From the NCBI GenBank assembly GCA_026826555.1, contig JAKSZT010037307.1, positions 829,371 to 893,370 on the forward strand: a stretch of 64,000 nt of DNA, in the 5' to 3' direction. Origin of the DNA: Tolypeutes matacus. Taxonomy: Eukaryota > Chordata > Mammalia > Cingulata > Chlamyphoridae. The position numbers and the translations under genes were made by a program. Shown here one piece after another: positions 22,421-35,563 of this stretch (the stretch's first letter is position 1; each line of letters opens with the position of its first letter). The notes under the pieces were generated by a model. That model was not told where the DNA came from, did no database searches, and was given only the letters and a program-made list of their open reading frames with translations.

Positions 22421-24540
22421 AAACCTATGATATGGCTTCCACCTCTATATTATTTTGCTATTGTTGATGTTTTTGAATCATTATAGGTATATTTAGCTAA
22501 AGTTAAATGAAAGTTTAATTTAAAATCAAAATATGATTACGACATTTTCCTGTTCTTCCAAGAAATGTCATTAACTTAAGCATGGTGTGACCATCTCTTC
22601 CTCCATAACATAATGAAGCCCCATCCAGTGCACAAGGTGGCCATGCAATTTTAATGTAATTTATAACCAGAAGGGCTCTTAAAGAGCACAGAGCCCTGAA
22701 CAAATGTACACTGACATCACTATTGAAAACAAGTGACAGTTTATGTGACCATAATGGAGTTATTAGATATTATGTATGGAATTATACAGGACTTACAGTT
22801 TAGATGTAAAAATAGAACTTAACAAGAACCAAAGGTCACTTGGAAACCATCTTAGATAGCATGTCCATTACTTGAGCACACCCCATTTCATGAACCACCA
22901 GTCCTCTAATCTATTTCTTCCCCTCATTTCTGAATGATTCACTAGTTCATACGGGTTATTTTTTCTGTCTCTCTTATATCACCTTATTCCTTTTAAGTCA
23001 GCTAACAAAGCTATTAGATGAAGGCAGCACAACTTATTCAGATCTCATGTTTGTCTACTCTTTGAGCCACCATATTTTCATGGAGGAGCAGCAGATCCGA
23101 AAAGGAAGAGAAGAGGATGTAAATGTGTGTTTTGATCCTGTGGAAGAGAATATTTGGACCTTCCTGTGTTAACATTATATCCTTGTTAGTGACTCCTTTT
23201 GTGAGCCCCTCACCCCTGCAAGAACAGGAATCAACTAAGCTGACTTTCTTTACTGTGGATCATTATTTAATGAGTTCTGTTTTATGGCAGTAATAACACA
23301 AAAATCTAATTATGCACAGAGACTGTGGGCAGCGGTAGTCAAAACAGAGCAGTTCCATGGGCCTAGACCTACTGGATTTGAGTCTTCTTTGTATGACCTG
23401 AGCAGACATTTGGTGTAGGTGCTCAAATAATACAGGTGTGAACAATGTTTGATAATGGACACAATAGACAATTGTGTTAGATGATGATTCATGGAAAATT
23501 GGGAAGACCTCGGCTAGGAGAAAGAAATCTGAGCAGTGGGAAGCAGTATTTTCACTTACAGTTTATTATGCATACAGATTTGAGTCTCCCTTTCTTTGCA
23601 CCAAAAGAAGGGTGGTCCAGTGGTCCTTTATTCTACCCATTTAAGGATGGACTTACCTTTAAGAATGGGTCCTCAATAAGTAACCTCAATTTATAGCAAT
23701 TTCATGGATAAGGTAGCTATGAAACAATTTCTGAGGAAATACCTGAATAGGCTTAGTGTCTATACCAAATATAATGAAAGTTTCCCCTCCAATTATCCTC
23801 CATGGGATGCTGACACACTTTCTTTTCCAGTCTTAGGAGTGTTTCATGTTACTAAGTATTTACTGAATCCCTTTATTTTGAACAGCACAGCACAGCACTG
23901 TGTGGGTAAGTTGCATTAGTCTGAAATGACCTCATTCAGTTCAAGTTTTAGATGTTTAGAAAGGTTATCTGACAGAATGGATTTAAAAACAAAAAAACAA
24001 AGCTGCACAGATTTAGTTATTATTCTTGGTGTATGACCTCTAAATTCAAGAGTTGTATGTTTTATAAACAAGTCTTTTAAAAATCACCTGAAAAGCAGCA
24101 CAGTAAGTGGTTGTATCAAGAGGTTACAAATAAAGGCTGATGGGACAAATGAAACACAGTAACCAAGTACCCAACCATTAAGCAAACATGTAATTTTGCC
24201 TCAGAATGAATTTCCAGTGAACCCTTTGAATAATCAAGGATTCAAAGAGTGATGTATCAAAACCATCCTGATGAAAGTAAAAATAATATGCCTTGAAAAA
24301 AACTGTCAAATGAATCAGAAAGTAGCTCTAATGATGACAAAGATCTGATGGCATGGTTGCATATAAAGAATCTGAATAAAATTTTTTCAAGATGTGAGAA
24401 TGGGGAAAAAGTATTTCTCAATTTTACATGATATGTGATTATGTACATAATTTGTAATACGCAATTTATAGAATATGTTATTTAAATAACATAAACCAAA
24501 ATGATAAATTCAATATTCTAAGAACTTATTTATCTGGCTC
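22421..24540. other. Unique intronic sequence
   Basis: AT-rich, with no exon, RNA gene or repeat that I can name. The frames at 23481-23919 lack splice sites and homology. Confidence 0.4.
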
Positions 24541-24544
24541 ATTC

Positions 24545-24640
24545 AGGTTGGCCCGAAAGTGTTTGTTTAGACTTTTTTTCATTGTGAAGTTGCGGAGTGG
24601 TCATCACATATTCAGAGACACCTTATATTTGGTCACATGC
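24545..24640 (+). mobile_element. Possible mariner-like terminal sequence
   Basis: 'caggttggcccgaaagtgtt' followed by 'tgtttagac' and 'ttcattgtgaagttgcgga' resembles the inverted end of mariner-type elements (GGTTGG.CCGAAAGT). The opposite end was not found, so this is tentative. Confidence 0.35.
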
Positions 24641-26689
24641 ATTATTTATGAACACCACCACCACGATGTTGGCATTAGCTCCTGGAGCTTCCCTCCTCTC
24701 CCGTTTTGTGTCCTAGGTGCTAGGTTCAGCAAGCACTGTGCCTGCTTTTGACCCTTGTCGCTCTGGCCAGGAAGGAACATAAATATCTTTATTGGCTTGA
24801 ACTGCACACAGTGGTTAATCACTTGTGATTTTTAAGGCTTTTTTGGACCATTAGGAAAGCCACCTAGCTTTTATGCCTCAGCTTCTTGTTTTCATTTTCT
24901 TAAATGGATGTGGTAACTCCCATACACACATGATATTAAACTATAGCTATAAAGCCAGGGTAGTAGCCTTGGCAGAGACAAGACAGCAGTTTGAATCTGC
25001 TCTGGTCAAGACTGACTCTGAAAAATGAAAAAAATGATGAGAATGTCATCAATTAATGAGATCTTTGGCCAATTCATTGATGAAAACTATACAAGAGGTT
25101 TTTAATCCTCACAAAATCCTGTTCTCAACAACAACTAAAGTACTATCAGTTGCAATTAATAAATCCTTAAGCTTCTGATTCAATCTAACCAACAAACATA
25201 TCCCCTGAAACTCACTGGAAGATATTGCTTTTCCTGAGGGCTGTATCCATTGTGCTGATGTGGATTTAAATTACTATACAATTCCATGCTACACACAAAA
25301 TCAATTTCACAAATATGTATTTGAAAGTCTGTTAACATTTCAAGTGGAAAAATTGTTCTACATTTTAACTCTATTCATCTTCAAAACAATTTTAAACTCT
25401 CTTTTCTGTAAAAACATCTTTCTTTGGCTTTTTAGAAATGATATATTGGACACAGCCTCTAGGAAAACGCTAAGATAAATCTACACACGAATACCACTTC
25501 TTGAAAAGTGACAAGTTGTTACTGAAAGCTGTTGTTTTAGAAGCAATTAGGCCAATTAAGCCTGACAGAATGATTTCAAGAGGGATGCTGTGCAAGTCCT
25601 GATCTGCAATAAGACTATGCATTGAACTGAGCAGCAACTGTTACATGTAAAGAGATTTAATTCTGGAGTGCCGATCTATAAATACCTTGAAGGGACAGAG
25701 GGGAGAGTAAGTGATGATAATGATAAATTTGGATTTCTGTTTAGTCCTTTTCAAAGGAAAGAGGGCACATCAATAAGCAAGTTCTACCATCCATAAATGA
25801 GAAGATTTGGTATAGGAGAAAGTAGGTGACTGATGCATGGAAGGAAGAAAAAGCCAGGCAAAATTTTCTTTTTAAGTTACTATGATAAGGAAACTCCTCA
25901 TTTCATAAAGTATACAAATCTGAACAGAAAAGAGCGTAAGGCAAAATAGGTAAAGAGAGCTGGGCTTTTATTCTAAAATTAAGCAAATATGGTTAATTAT
26001 ATAAAGGCTCAAATTAAGCATAATTGTGAATTATGTTCCTTTAATGTCTGAGTCAGACAGAACAACAGATAATTCAGAAAATATTCCATACAATATTATG
26101 GTGGCAATATACTGACATGGTAACTGGCAGTTTTATTAGAAATAATTTGAAAGAACAGTAATGAGTGAAAACCAGAAAAGGACATTATTTAATTCTCAGA
26201 GTTAGAAATATATTTGCTTTTAGAAACACATTAAATTTACCCCTAATCATTTTTAGCACTATTATTTGAGTTTAAGTTTCTATAAGCAAAGACAAGCTAT
26301 ATACCTGGACTCCATATTTCTTTTCTTTATTCTGTTTTTTGATTGCTTAATTAGAGTCAGGAGGAGATGTAAGGCAGATCCCCTGGCTGAAAAACACTAA
26401 AAATAACGCATGTCTGGTTGGGTGTGAATACTGAGGCCTCAGCTCCTCAGAAAAACTGGTTTTTCTTCAAAGACAGGGCAACCTGATTCACATTCTTTGA
26501 AGCAATCTGCACCAGTAACAGCTCAGTTATAATAGCTGGTAGGCCAGTACTAGACACAGAAGACCCTTTTATATCAAAGACACATGAGCAATTACATTAT
26601 TAGCTTTTCTGCAAATGTATAAGAAGGTTGTTTAGTCCTGGAGAGAAAAATAAGTTTACTATCAGTCTTTATCTTTATGAAAATTCAGC
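24641..26689. other. Unique intronic sequence
   Basis: No gene or repeat recognised. Confidence 0.4.
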
Positions 26690-26850
26690 TGTTTCAGAAT
26701 CTCCTGGGAAGCTTATTAAAAATACAGCTGCCTAGGCCCCATCCCACATCTTAGATCAAAATCTCTGCATTTTCAGAAAACTCCCTATTCCATATCCTGC
26801 TGATTCAATGTAAGGCTTGAGAAATGCTGTTCTTGAGGGCAGTGCTGGGA
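26690..26850 (+). mobile_element. MER5A-like DNA transposon
   Basis: 'gcttattaaaaatacagctg', 'cctaggccccatcccacatc' and 'ccatatcctgctgattcaat' fit MER5A. It lies only about 50 bp downstream of the DOCK3 exon at 26897-27044. Confidence 0.65.
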
Positions 26851-26896
26851 TGTCTTATGTTACAAATCATGAATATTTCCAACATTAGTTACTTAC

Positions 26897-27044
26897 GTGT
26901 AAACCTTAAGAACAAAATCCTTTTCTTCTTTTAATTCAGTGAGTGACTGGAGGACATCTAGGATGCTTAGAACTGCACAGCCGTATGGTCGCCGGTAGTG
27001 CAGGTGGGCAGGGCCCTTCTTTGAGTCATTCAGGAGCATCCGGC
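26897..27044 (-). CDS. DOCK3: DOCK3 coding exon (third of four seen)
   Basis: A 148-nt exon with acceptor GTGCCCCAG and a strong donor GTAAGT. It supplies two bases to finish a glycine codon, then 48 codons beginning RMLLNDSKKGPAHLHYRRPY and containing GCAVLSILDVLQSLTE and KEEKDFVLKVY, and ends two bases into a threonine codon. In DOCK family proteins this segment runs from the N-terminal helical region toward DHR-1. The motif RRPYGCAVLSI separates it from DOCK1/2/5, and the KEEKDFVLKVYT segment is longer than its DOCK4 counterpart, which supports DOCK3. This is the most protein-informative exon in the window. Confidence 0.92.
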
Positions 27045-28262
27045 CTGGGGCACAGCAGAAAACACCAGTCAGACTGAGAACTCCTGGTCCTCTCAGGCAT
27101 ACTTGATTGTCATCCAAGAATGCCAGAGCTACAGGCACCATGGAGATCTCATAAATTAGACGACTAAGGCTCGAGGGATGAAGGATGAATTTCCAGTGAA
27201 ATGCCCCACATTCAGTCACCTTTATCACCTATCACCAAACCAACATCAACAGTTCATTTATTGATTAATCACTTGAGAGTAAATCAGTGTGTTTCATGAA
27301 TTTCTCAAAAAAAAAAAAAAAAAAAAAAAAATCAGTGTGCTAAAAGATTTAAACTTGCCAGACATATTAAGGATTCAAAGTTTATTGTTTTTGCTGCCAG
27401 ATAAAAACTATATATGTACAGATAAGGATGACAATGCGTTCTCCAACCAAATTCTGATGCCAAACCTGCTCCTAAACTACTGCAGGAGCAAGAGCAATAC
27501 CATAAAGAATTTTTCCTGCTCTCCAAAAGCCATATCTGCAGGGGCAAGGACACTTGCAAACAAGCAAAACTAGAGCCTTAACAAATACTTTATTAACTAC
27601 AGCAAAAGAGTTGTTTTGTTAGCAAGGGATTAAAAAATATTCTTTGAAAAAATGCACAAGATATTTCAGGATCCAAGCCTATAAATGAAGACTTGGTTAC
27701 TCCTAGCCCTCAAAATAGGTCATAAACTTGAAGTAAGGCTGAGTAAATCAACCACAGGACAGTAGCAAATGTCACTTCCTTCATCTTGGGTGGCATAGAG
27801 GTAAGAGGCCATCTATCTACTAGAGTAACTGGATACTCAATAGTATCTCTAATTTGGGAGCATATATCATGGATATATAATTTTGTATATATATAATAGC
27901 AAGGGCTATTTACCATCTGTTAAACTGGCCTCCTTGGCAATCTGCTATAAGATATGGAAGGGAAGGTTTATATAGGGGCAGGGCATAGTGATGGAGAGAA
28001 TGTAAAAAAGCAGACAACTTGAAATAAAGAGTCTGGGTCCAAAACCAAAAGGGAGAACATTTCAAGTGAGAAAAAAATGCATTCATTTATATCAAACCCA
28101 GCTAACACAGCAGCTGAGCTAGAGAGAGAATCCAAACTGGACTCTGTTCCTGAGACCTGCAATAATAGATAAGAGTTGGGAGAAGACAAAGCTCATGAAC
28201 AGGAGATACGTATTTCAAGTTGGGCTGGTCTTACTCATGTGAATGGATAAGGTGGACAGTAC
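27045..28262 (-). other. DOCK3: Short DOCK3 intron (1.2 kb)
   Basis: Begins GTACTG and ends GTGCCCCAG on the minus strand. It holds a 23-base A run at about 27308-27330 and nothing else recognised. It is by far the shortest intron here, so these two exons are likely recognised as a close pair. Confidence 0.7.
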
Positions 28263-28323
28263 CTATTCGGATCACATGGGCAACTATATATAAATCTCTC
28301 TTCATATCTTTGCTGCTCAGATC
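28263..28323 (-). CDS. DOCK3: DOCK3 coding exon (second of four seen)
   Basis: A 61-nt exon preceded on the minus strand by CTTTTCTTAG and followed by GTACTG. It encodes DLSSKDMKRDLYIVAHVIRI plus the first base of a glycine codon completed by the next exon. The DLSSKD..RDLYI..H.IRIGRM signature is typical of the DOCK3/DOCK4 (DOCK-B) subfamily, just before the DHR-1 domain. It starts in frame 0, matching the end of the exon at 42960, and ends one base into a codon, matching the exon starting at 27044. It lies 14.6 kb downstream of the previous exon and 1.2 kb upstream of the next. Confidence 0.9.
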
Positions 28324-29654
28324 CTAAGAAAAGAGAAAAAAAGTAAGTAGATTAAGGCAATGAATACACACACACAAAATAAAAATTCTAGTTTGAAACT
28401 ATTAATGGTTTGCTTTTGTTACCTTTAGCATATGTTATAGGTGAGGAAAGGGGACTGAAGTACACTTTATCATGCTCCTGCAGTGGAAGTTTCGGTATCT
28501 TATAGGTTTTTGGAAATTTATTTTCTTGATGATATTTTCCAGCTCTTATTTAGACCAGCTAACAAATCAAATATCTACAAGCATTCTCACATTAGAAATC
28601 TTCATGATATGGCCTCATCTCATATTGATCCTTAAGATCACATAAAAACATTTTGTAACAGTGCAGAAAAATGGGAAAGCACTGAGAAACTCATTACTTA
28701 CTGAAATTCTAAAAATTCATTCTCTACTAATTTTACATTTATTTCCCCATCTACAAACGATTATTGTACACTAAGTCTCTTCCCTTGGAAAGAGATTATT
28801 TTGGGCTTAGTGACACCTCAAAAATTTGATCTCCACTTGTACTAAGTATAAATCTGAAAATAATTTTTCATGGAAAATTTTAGGGCCTACTTATCAATAA
28901 ATGAATCTGATCCACCACCAGATATGTTTCAAACCAGACATTCTTATAATTATTTATGTTTAGAACACATTTTGAAATAAAATGTATATGAGTATGTATT
29001 TATACTTTAATGAATTTTACTTGAAGTAAATTTTCTTAAATATATATATTCTATTTCAGACTTTTCACCAGGTCATCAACTAGCACCCCCAGTTATTACT
29101 GTGAATTAGTGAAGGTTGATAGAGTATTCTCTGTCCCTAATGGGACAGCATCCCATAACTTCCCTTTTGTTTCTAGGAAAGAATTTCAATATCTCATTTA
29201 TTTCCCATCTTTTATGTTTTGATTGGTCCCAGATGCTTGCCTCTATTGAGTAAAGGAAAAAAAGGGGGGGCAGTCAAGAGGCAGTCATGCTTAGGAGTGG
29301 TGACCTTTGAGATCCAGAGTCCCCATCTTTGTTTTATTTTTATACCCTGTTATTAGGATATGGCAAGCAAGGAACCTAAGACATAAAATTTAAGGAAGTA
29401 TTCACACTCAGGTTTGCCTGCTTTGCCTGGCTCACCCTAGCCCCAGTCTCGCCCCACTGAATGGCCCTGAATATATAAAATAAAAAAGAGATATTAAAAA
29501 GTAATATGTATGTAACTGTGAAACAAGCTTTTAGATTCTCGATTATTATAATATTCTGCCAAGTTCTTAATAAAATAATGAAATATGCTTACAATAAAGC
29601 AGGCTTAAAATAATTGAGTGTAAATTGGTATCTCTGAATTTACAAAGATATATT
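28324..29654. other. Unique intronic sequence upstream of the 28.3-kb exon
   Basis: AT-rich. No element recognised. Confidence 0.45.
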
Positions 29655-29890
29655 TTTTACTAATTTTTATTACAGAAGTTGTAGGTTAACAGAAAAATCA
29701 TGCAAAAAATAGACTTTCCATACACCACACTCAAACATGCAGTTTTCTGTATTACTAACACTTGGCATTACTGTGTTACCTTTGTTACAAATGATGAAAC
29801 AATATTATTATAATTATACTATTAATTATACTTCACAATTTACAATAAGGTTCACTCTTTTTAAATTGTACAGTCCTATGTTTTCTTTTC

Positions 29891-30262
29891 TTTTTTTAAG
29901 ATTTATTTATTTACTTTTTCTTTATTTATCCCGCCCCACCCCCACCCCCAGGCCCTTTCTCCAGATGGCTCTCTTGTCTGTCTGCTCATTGTTTGCTTGC
30001 CTCCTCCAGGAGGCACCTGGAACCGAACCTAGGACCTCCCACATGATAGGCAAGTGCCCAACGACCTGAGCCACATCTGCTCCCCGAGGACTGTGGGGTC
30101 TGCTGGCTTGTGGCATCTGGTCATTGCAGTGGAGGGCAGCATCTAGCTCACTGCAGCAGGGGTGGTATCTGCTTGGCCTCTTTCAGGAGGCACTGGGACC
30201 TGAACCTGGGACCTCCCATCAGGTAGGCAGGTGCCCAACTGGTTGAGCCACATCTGCTTCCC
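29891..30262 (-). mobile_element. Dimeric DAS SINE
   Basis: Two reverse tRNA-related heads (ending near 30084 and 30262) around a GC-rich linker; TGTTTTCTTTT flanks both sides (29880 and 30263). Inserted in the L1 3' region. Confidence 0.9.
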
Positions 30263-30839
30263 TGTTTTCTTTTAAATTTTTTACTCTAGTAACATATATA
30301 CCCTAAATTTTCTCTTGTAACCACATTAAAATATATTCTTCAATGGAATTAATTACATTTATATTGTTGTGCTATCATCATCACCATAAATCATCAAAAC
30401 TTTTCTTCACCCCAAGTAGAAAGTGAACCAATTAAGCATTTGAGTCTGGCTTATTTTAGTCATCATGATGTCATTCATCTTGTCACATGTATCAGAACTT
30501 CCCTTCTTTTTACAGTGGAATAACACTCCATTTTAAAAAACAGCACATTTTGTTTACCCATTCATCTGTTGAACACTTGGGTTGCCTCCATCTTTTGGCA
30601 ATTGTAAATTATGCCACTATGAACACTAGTGTGCAAGTAACTGTAAGAGTCCCTGCTTTCAATTCTTTTGGATACATATCTAGTAGAGTGATTGCTGGAT
30701 CATACGCTAATTCTAGACGATACTTTCTGAGGAACCACCAAACTGTTTCCACAGCAGCTCTACCATTTTACATTCCCACTGATGATGAATGAGCATTACT
30801 ATTTATCCACATCATTTCCAAAACTTGTTATTTTCCTTT

Positions 30840-31218
30840 TATTTTTTTTTAAAGATTTATTTACTTTATCCATTTTAAACCCCCCCCTTCCCCATTTGCT
30901 GTTTTGAGTCCATTCGCTGGGCAATTATATCTGTTTCCTGCCATCTCTTCTCATCCTCCTCCTCCAGTCTTCACCAGGATTTGATCCTAGAGACCTCCGA
31001 TGTAGGAGAGAGGTGTTCTGCCACCTGTGCCACCTTGGTTCCTGGCTTTCGGAGCATCTCGTCTTGTCTCTCCCCTGCGTCTCTCTCCTGTTATGTCATT
31101 ATCTTGCTGCATGGCTCCCGGGGCCTGGCGGCTCACCGGCACACAGAGCCTGGCAGCCCGTGCGCCCTCTCTCCATATGGCAGACGGACGCCCAACCATT
31201 TGAGCCACATTCGCCCCC
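30840..31218 (-). mobile_element. Dimeric DAS SINE
   Basis: Reverse copy of the same dimer type as 4395-4768: an A-rich tail complement, a decayed right unit (about 30970-31045) and a left head ending 'tttgagccacattcgccccc'. Flanks are T-rich, so the duplication cannot be fixed exactly. Confidence 0.82.
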
Positions 31219-33559
31219 TTTCCATTTTTTAATACTAGTCATTCTAGTGGGTGTGAAATTGTATCTCATTGTGTTTTTAATTTGCATTCTCTAATAATTA
31301 ATGATGTTGAGCATCTTTTCGTGTGCGTTCTGACCATTCGTATATCTTCTTTGGAGAAATGTCTATTCAAGTCTTTTGACCATTTTTAATTGGGTTGTTC
31401 ATATTTTTGCTTTTGAATTGTAGGGTTTCTTTTTATATTTTGGACATAAAACCTATACTAGACATGTGATTTCCAAATATTCTCTCCCATTCTGTAGGCT
31501 GTCTTTTTACTTTCATGATGGAGTCCTTTACTGCACAAAAGTTTTAAATCTTGATGAAGTTCCATTTATCTGTTTTTGTTTGATTGCTTGTGCTTTCAGT
31601 ATAAACTCTAAGATACCACTATCTAACACAAGTTCCTAAAGATGCTTTCCTATGTTTTCTTCTAGGAGTTTTATAGTTTTTTCCCTTATATTTAGGTTTC
31701 TTATCCATTGTGAGTTAATTTTTGTAGATGGTATGAGAGAAGGGTCCTCCTTCTTCATGCTGTTGCATATGGATATCCAGTTTTCCCAGCACCATTTCTT
31801 GAAGAGACTAGTCTTTCCCAATTGAGTGGACTTGGCACCTTTGTCAAAAATCAAAGGCCATAGATGAGAGGGCTGATTTCTTAGCTGTCAGTTCTACTCC
31901 ATTGTTCTTTATGTCTGTCCTTGTGCCAGTACCACACTGTTTTGATTACTGTAGCTTTGTAATAAGTTTAAATATCAGAAAGCGTGGGTCTCCCAACTGT
32001 GTTTTCCTTTTTCAAGATGGCTTTGGCTATTTGGGGCCCTTATGCTTTCATATACATTTAATGATTGGTTTTTCCATTTCTGTAAAGAAGGTTGTTGGAA
32101 TTTGGTCTGGGATTGTGCTAAATCTGTAAATCACTTGGATAGATATTTTAACAATATTTCTCTTTTAATCCATGAACACCAAATGCCCCTCTAATTATTT
32201 AAGTCTTCTTTAATTTCTTTTAGCACTGTTTTATAGTTTTCTGGGTATAAAACCTTTATATCCTTAGTAAAATTTACTCCTAGATATTGGATTCTTTTGG
32301 TTACTAATATACATGGAATTTTATTCTTGATTTCCTCTTCAGATTATTCATTACTAATATATAAAAATACTACTGACTTTTGAGTGCTAATGTACCCTTC
32401 CACTTTGCTGAACTCGTTTATTAGCTCTAGGAGCTTTCTGGTGGATTTTTCAGGATTTTCTATATATAGGATTACATCATTTGTAAGTAGGGACATTTTA
32501 GCTTCTTCCATTCCAATTTGGATGCCTTTTAATTTCCTTTTTTTGCCTAATTGCTCTGGCAAGAACTTACAGTACAATGTTGAATAACAGTGGTGACAGT
32601 AGGCAACGTTGTCTTGTTCATGATCTTAGAGGGAAAGCTTTCAGTATGGTGTTAACAGTGAGCTTTTCATATATACTCTTCATCATGTTAAGTAAGTTTC
32701 CTTCTATTTCTAGGTTTTTGAGTGTTCTTATCAAGAAGAGGCGCTGGATTTAGTCAAGTGCCTTTTATGCATCAAGATGATCATAAAGGTTTCCCCCTTC
32801 GTTCTGTTAACATGGTGTATTACATTAATTGATATTCATATGTTACACCACCCTTGAGTACCAGGGATAAATCCTATTTGACTATGGTGTAGAATTCTTT
32901 TAATATGATGATGGATTTGGTCTGCTAGTATATTGTCGAGGATCTTTGCATCTATAGTCACAGGGATATTGGTATTTAACTTTCTTGTCTTGTGGTAGCT
33001 TTATGTGGAGTTAGTCCCCCCTCTCCAATTGTTTGAGCAGGACTGATGTTAATTTTTCTTGTAGGTTTGGTAAAATTCTCCATTGAAGACACCTGGTCCT
33101 AGGCTTTACTTTGCTGAGAGGTTTTTGATAACTGACTCAATGTCTTTACCAGTTATTGGTCTGTTGAGATCTTCTATTTCTTCTTGAGTCACTGTAGGTA
33201 GTTTGTGCATATTAGAAATTTGTACATTTCATCTAGGTTATCTAATTTGTTGGTGTACACTTGTTCACAGTATCCTCTTACAGTCCTTTTTATTTTCTGT
33301 GGGGTTGGTAGTAATCTCTCCCCTTTTCTTTTGGATTTTAGTTATTTGTATCAGCTCTCTTTTTTCTTTGTCAGTCTAGCTAAAGGTTTGTCAATTTTAT
33401 TATTGTCTTCAAAGAATCAACTCTTGGTTTTGCTGAATTTCTCTTTTTTTATTTTCTATATCATTTATCTGCACTCTTATTTTCGTTATTTCCTTCCTTC
33501 TGCTTGCTTTGAGTTTACTCAGTTTTCTAGATCCTACAGTTGGGAGGTCTTGAGATCTT

Positions 33560-33790
33560 TCTTTCTTTCTTTTTTTTTTTTGAGGTACCAGGGGCCAGGG
33601 AATGAACCTGGGATTTGTATGTGCGAAGGCAGTGCTCAACCACTGAGCCACATCGGCTTCCCTGAGTTGTTTTTTTGTTTTGTTTTGCTTGTTGTTTGCT
33701 TTTGTTTTTTCAGGAAGCACCTGGAACCAAACCTGGGACCTCCCATGTGGGAGATGGGAACTCAACCACTTGTGCCACATCCGCTCCCTC
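33560..33790 (-). mobile_element. Dimeric DAS SINE without GC-rich body
   Basis: Two reverse heads, ending 'cactgagccacatcggcttc' near 33661 and 'gtgccacatccgctccc' near 33788, with T-rich separators. Inserted in the L1 ORF2 region; the target duplication is obscured by TTTCTT repeats. Confidence 0.85.
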
Positions 33791-34025
33791 TTCTTTTTTA
33801 ATGTAAGCATTGAGAGGTATAAATTTCCCTCTCAGCACTTCCTTTGCTGCATCCTCCCAATTTGGTACATGGTGCTTTCATTTTCACTTGCCTCAAGATA
33901 TTTTCTGATATCCCTTTTGATTTCTTCTTTGTTCCATAGATTATGTTTAAGTGTGTGGCACTTAATTCCACATATTTGTGAATTTTCCAGTTCTCCCTCT
34001 GTTATTGCTAGCTTCATTCAATTTT

Positions 34026-34205
34026 TTTTTTATTTTTATTTTTTTTATTTATTCATTTATCCCCCCCTTGCTGCTTGCGCTCGCTGGGCCAGCCAACCAC
34101 GCCGTGCGGGTGGGCCCGCCCCCACCAGGAGGCCCCAGGAACCGAACCCGGGGCCTCTCACATGGCAAACGGGAGCCCCACTGATTGAGCCACAGCCGCT
34201 TCCCG
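34026..34205 (-). mobile_element. DAS SINE monomer with GC-rich body
   Basis: Reverse monomer with the B-box complement GGAACCGAACCCGG and end GAGCCACAGCCGCTTCCC. ATTCAATTTT is duplicated (34016 and 34207). Inserted in the old L1. Confidence 0.93.
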
Positions 34206-35248
34206 ATTCAATTTTGTTCAGAGAAGATACACTGTATGACTTCAATATTTTTAAATTCATCGAGACTTGTTTTGTTACCTAACATTTCGGTCTATCCTGG
34301 AGAATCATCCATTCTAGAGAAGAATGTATATTCTGATGTTGTTGAATGAAGTGGTCTATATGTCTGTCTAGTTGGTTTATAGTATCATTCAAGTCGTATA
34401 TTTCATTATTGATCTTCTGTCTAGATGTTCTATCCAGTATTGAAAGTGGTCTACTATTAATTTTGAACCTTCTATTTCTCCCTTCAACTCTGTCAATATT
34501 TGCTTGGTATATTTTGTTGTTCTGCCATTAGGTGTGTATATATATATATTTATAATCATTGTCTTGTTGAATTGACCCCTTTTATCAGTATATAGTGACT
34601 TTCTTTGCCCCTCAAAATTCTTTTTAACTTAAAACCTATTTTATCTAAGTATCAGATAAAAGAAACCCCAGCTCTTTTTCGGTTACTATTTGTATGGTAT
34701 ATATTTTTTCCATTCTTTCACTATCAACCTCCTTGTATCCTTAAATTTAAGGTATCTTGTACACAGCATATAGTTGGGCCATTCTTTTTTATCATTTCTG
34801 CTAATCTCTGCATTTTGGAAAGAGAATTTAGTCTATTTACATTTAAAGTACCTGGTAATAATGCAGGACACATTGTTATGCCACTTTGCTATTAGGTCTT
34901 TGCAAATCTTTTACTTTTTTTTTTTGACCTCTCAGTTCTTCCATTAATACCTACTTTCATATATATTTAATTTTTTGTACTGTATCATTTTGAGTCCCTT
35001 CTCATTTTTTTTTTCCTGTTTTTCCTTTTTTCATATATTTTCTCTGAGGTTATCATGGGGCTAAAATTTAACATCCTAAATCTGTAACATCCTAAAATCT
35101 AGTCATGTTTGATTTGATAACAACTTAACTTCAATAGCATACACATATACTGTTCGTATACTCATCTGCCCCGCCCTTTTGTTGTACTTGTTATAAATTA
35201 TATCTTTAACACTGTATATCCAAAACCATAGTTTCATCATTACTTTTT

Positions 35249-35560
35249 TAAAAATACTTAATTTCTGCCCCCCCCCAATTGTTTGTGCTCACTGTGTCTG
35301 TTCATTGTGTGTTCATCTTCCTTTTAGGAGACCCGGGACAGAAGGAGGCGCCTAATCGCTTGAGCCACCTCCACTCTCTGCTTTGCTGTGCCTCTCATTA
35401 TGCTTTCCTCCTTGTGTCCTTGTCGCGTCAGCTTACTGCACCAGCCAGTCATGTATGCTTGCTGTCTTGCTCGTCTTCTTTAGGAGGCACCAGGAACTGA
35501 ACCCGGGACCTCCCGTATGGTAGGCGGGAGCTCAATCATTTGAGCCACATCTGTTTGCCT
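35249..35560 (-). mobile_element. Dimeric DAS SINE
   Basis: Reverse dimer ending 'tttgagccacatctgtttgc'. Its target duplication TCATCATTACTTTTT precedes it at 35234, but the second copy (from about 36075) is pushed 510 bp away by the LTR at 35564-36073, which landed right at the SINE's edge. Confidence 0.88.
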
Positions 35561-35563
35561 CAT

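Noticed and set aside
33205..34282. Long plus-strand open frames (198 and 200 residues)
   Set aside because: They run antisense through old L1 ORF2 and two DAS SINEs; hydrophobic low-complexity translation, no family similarity.
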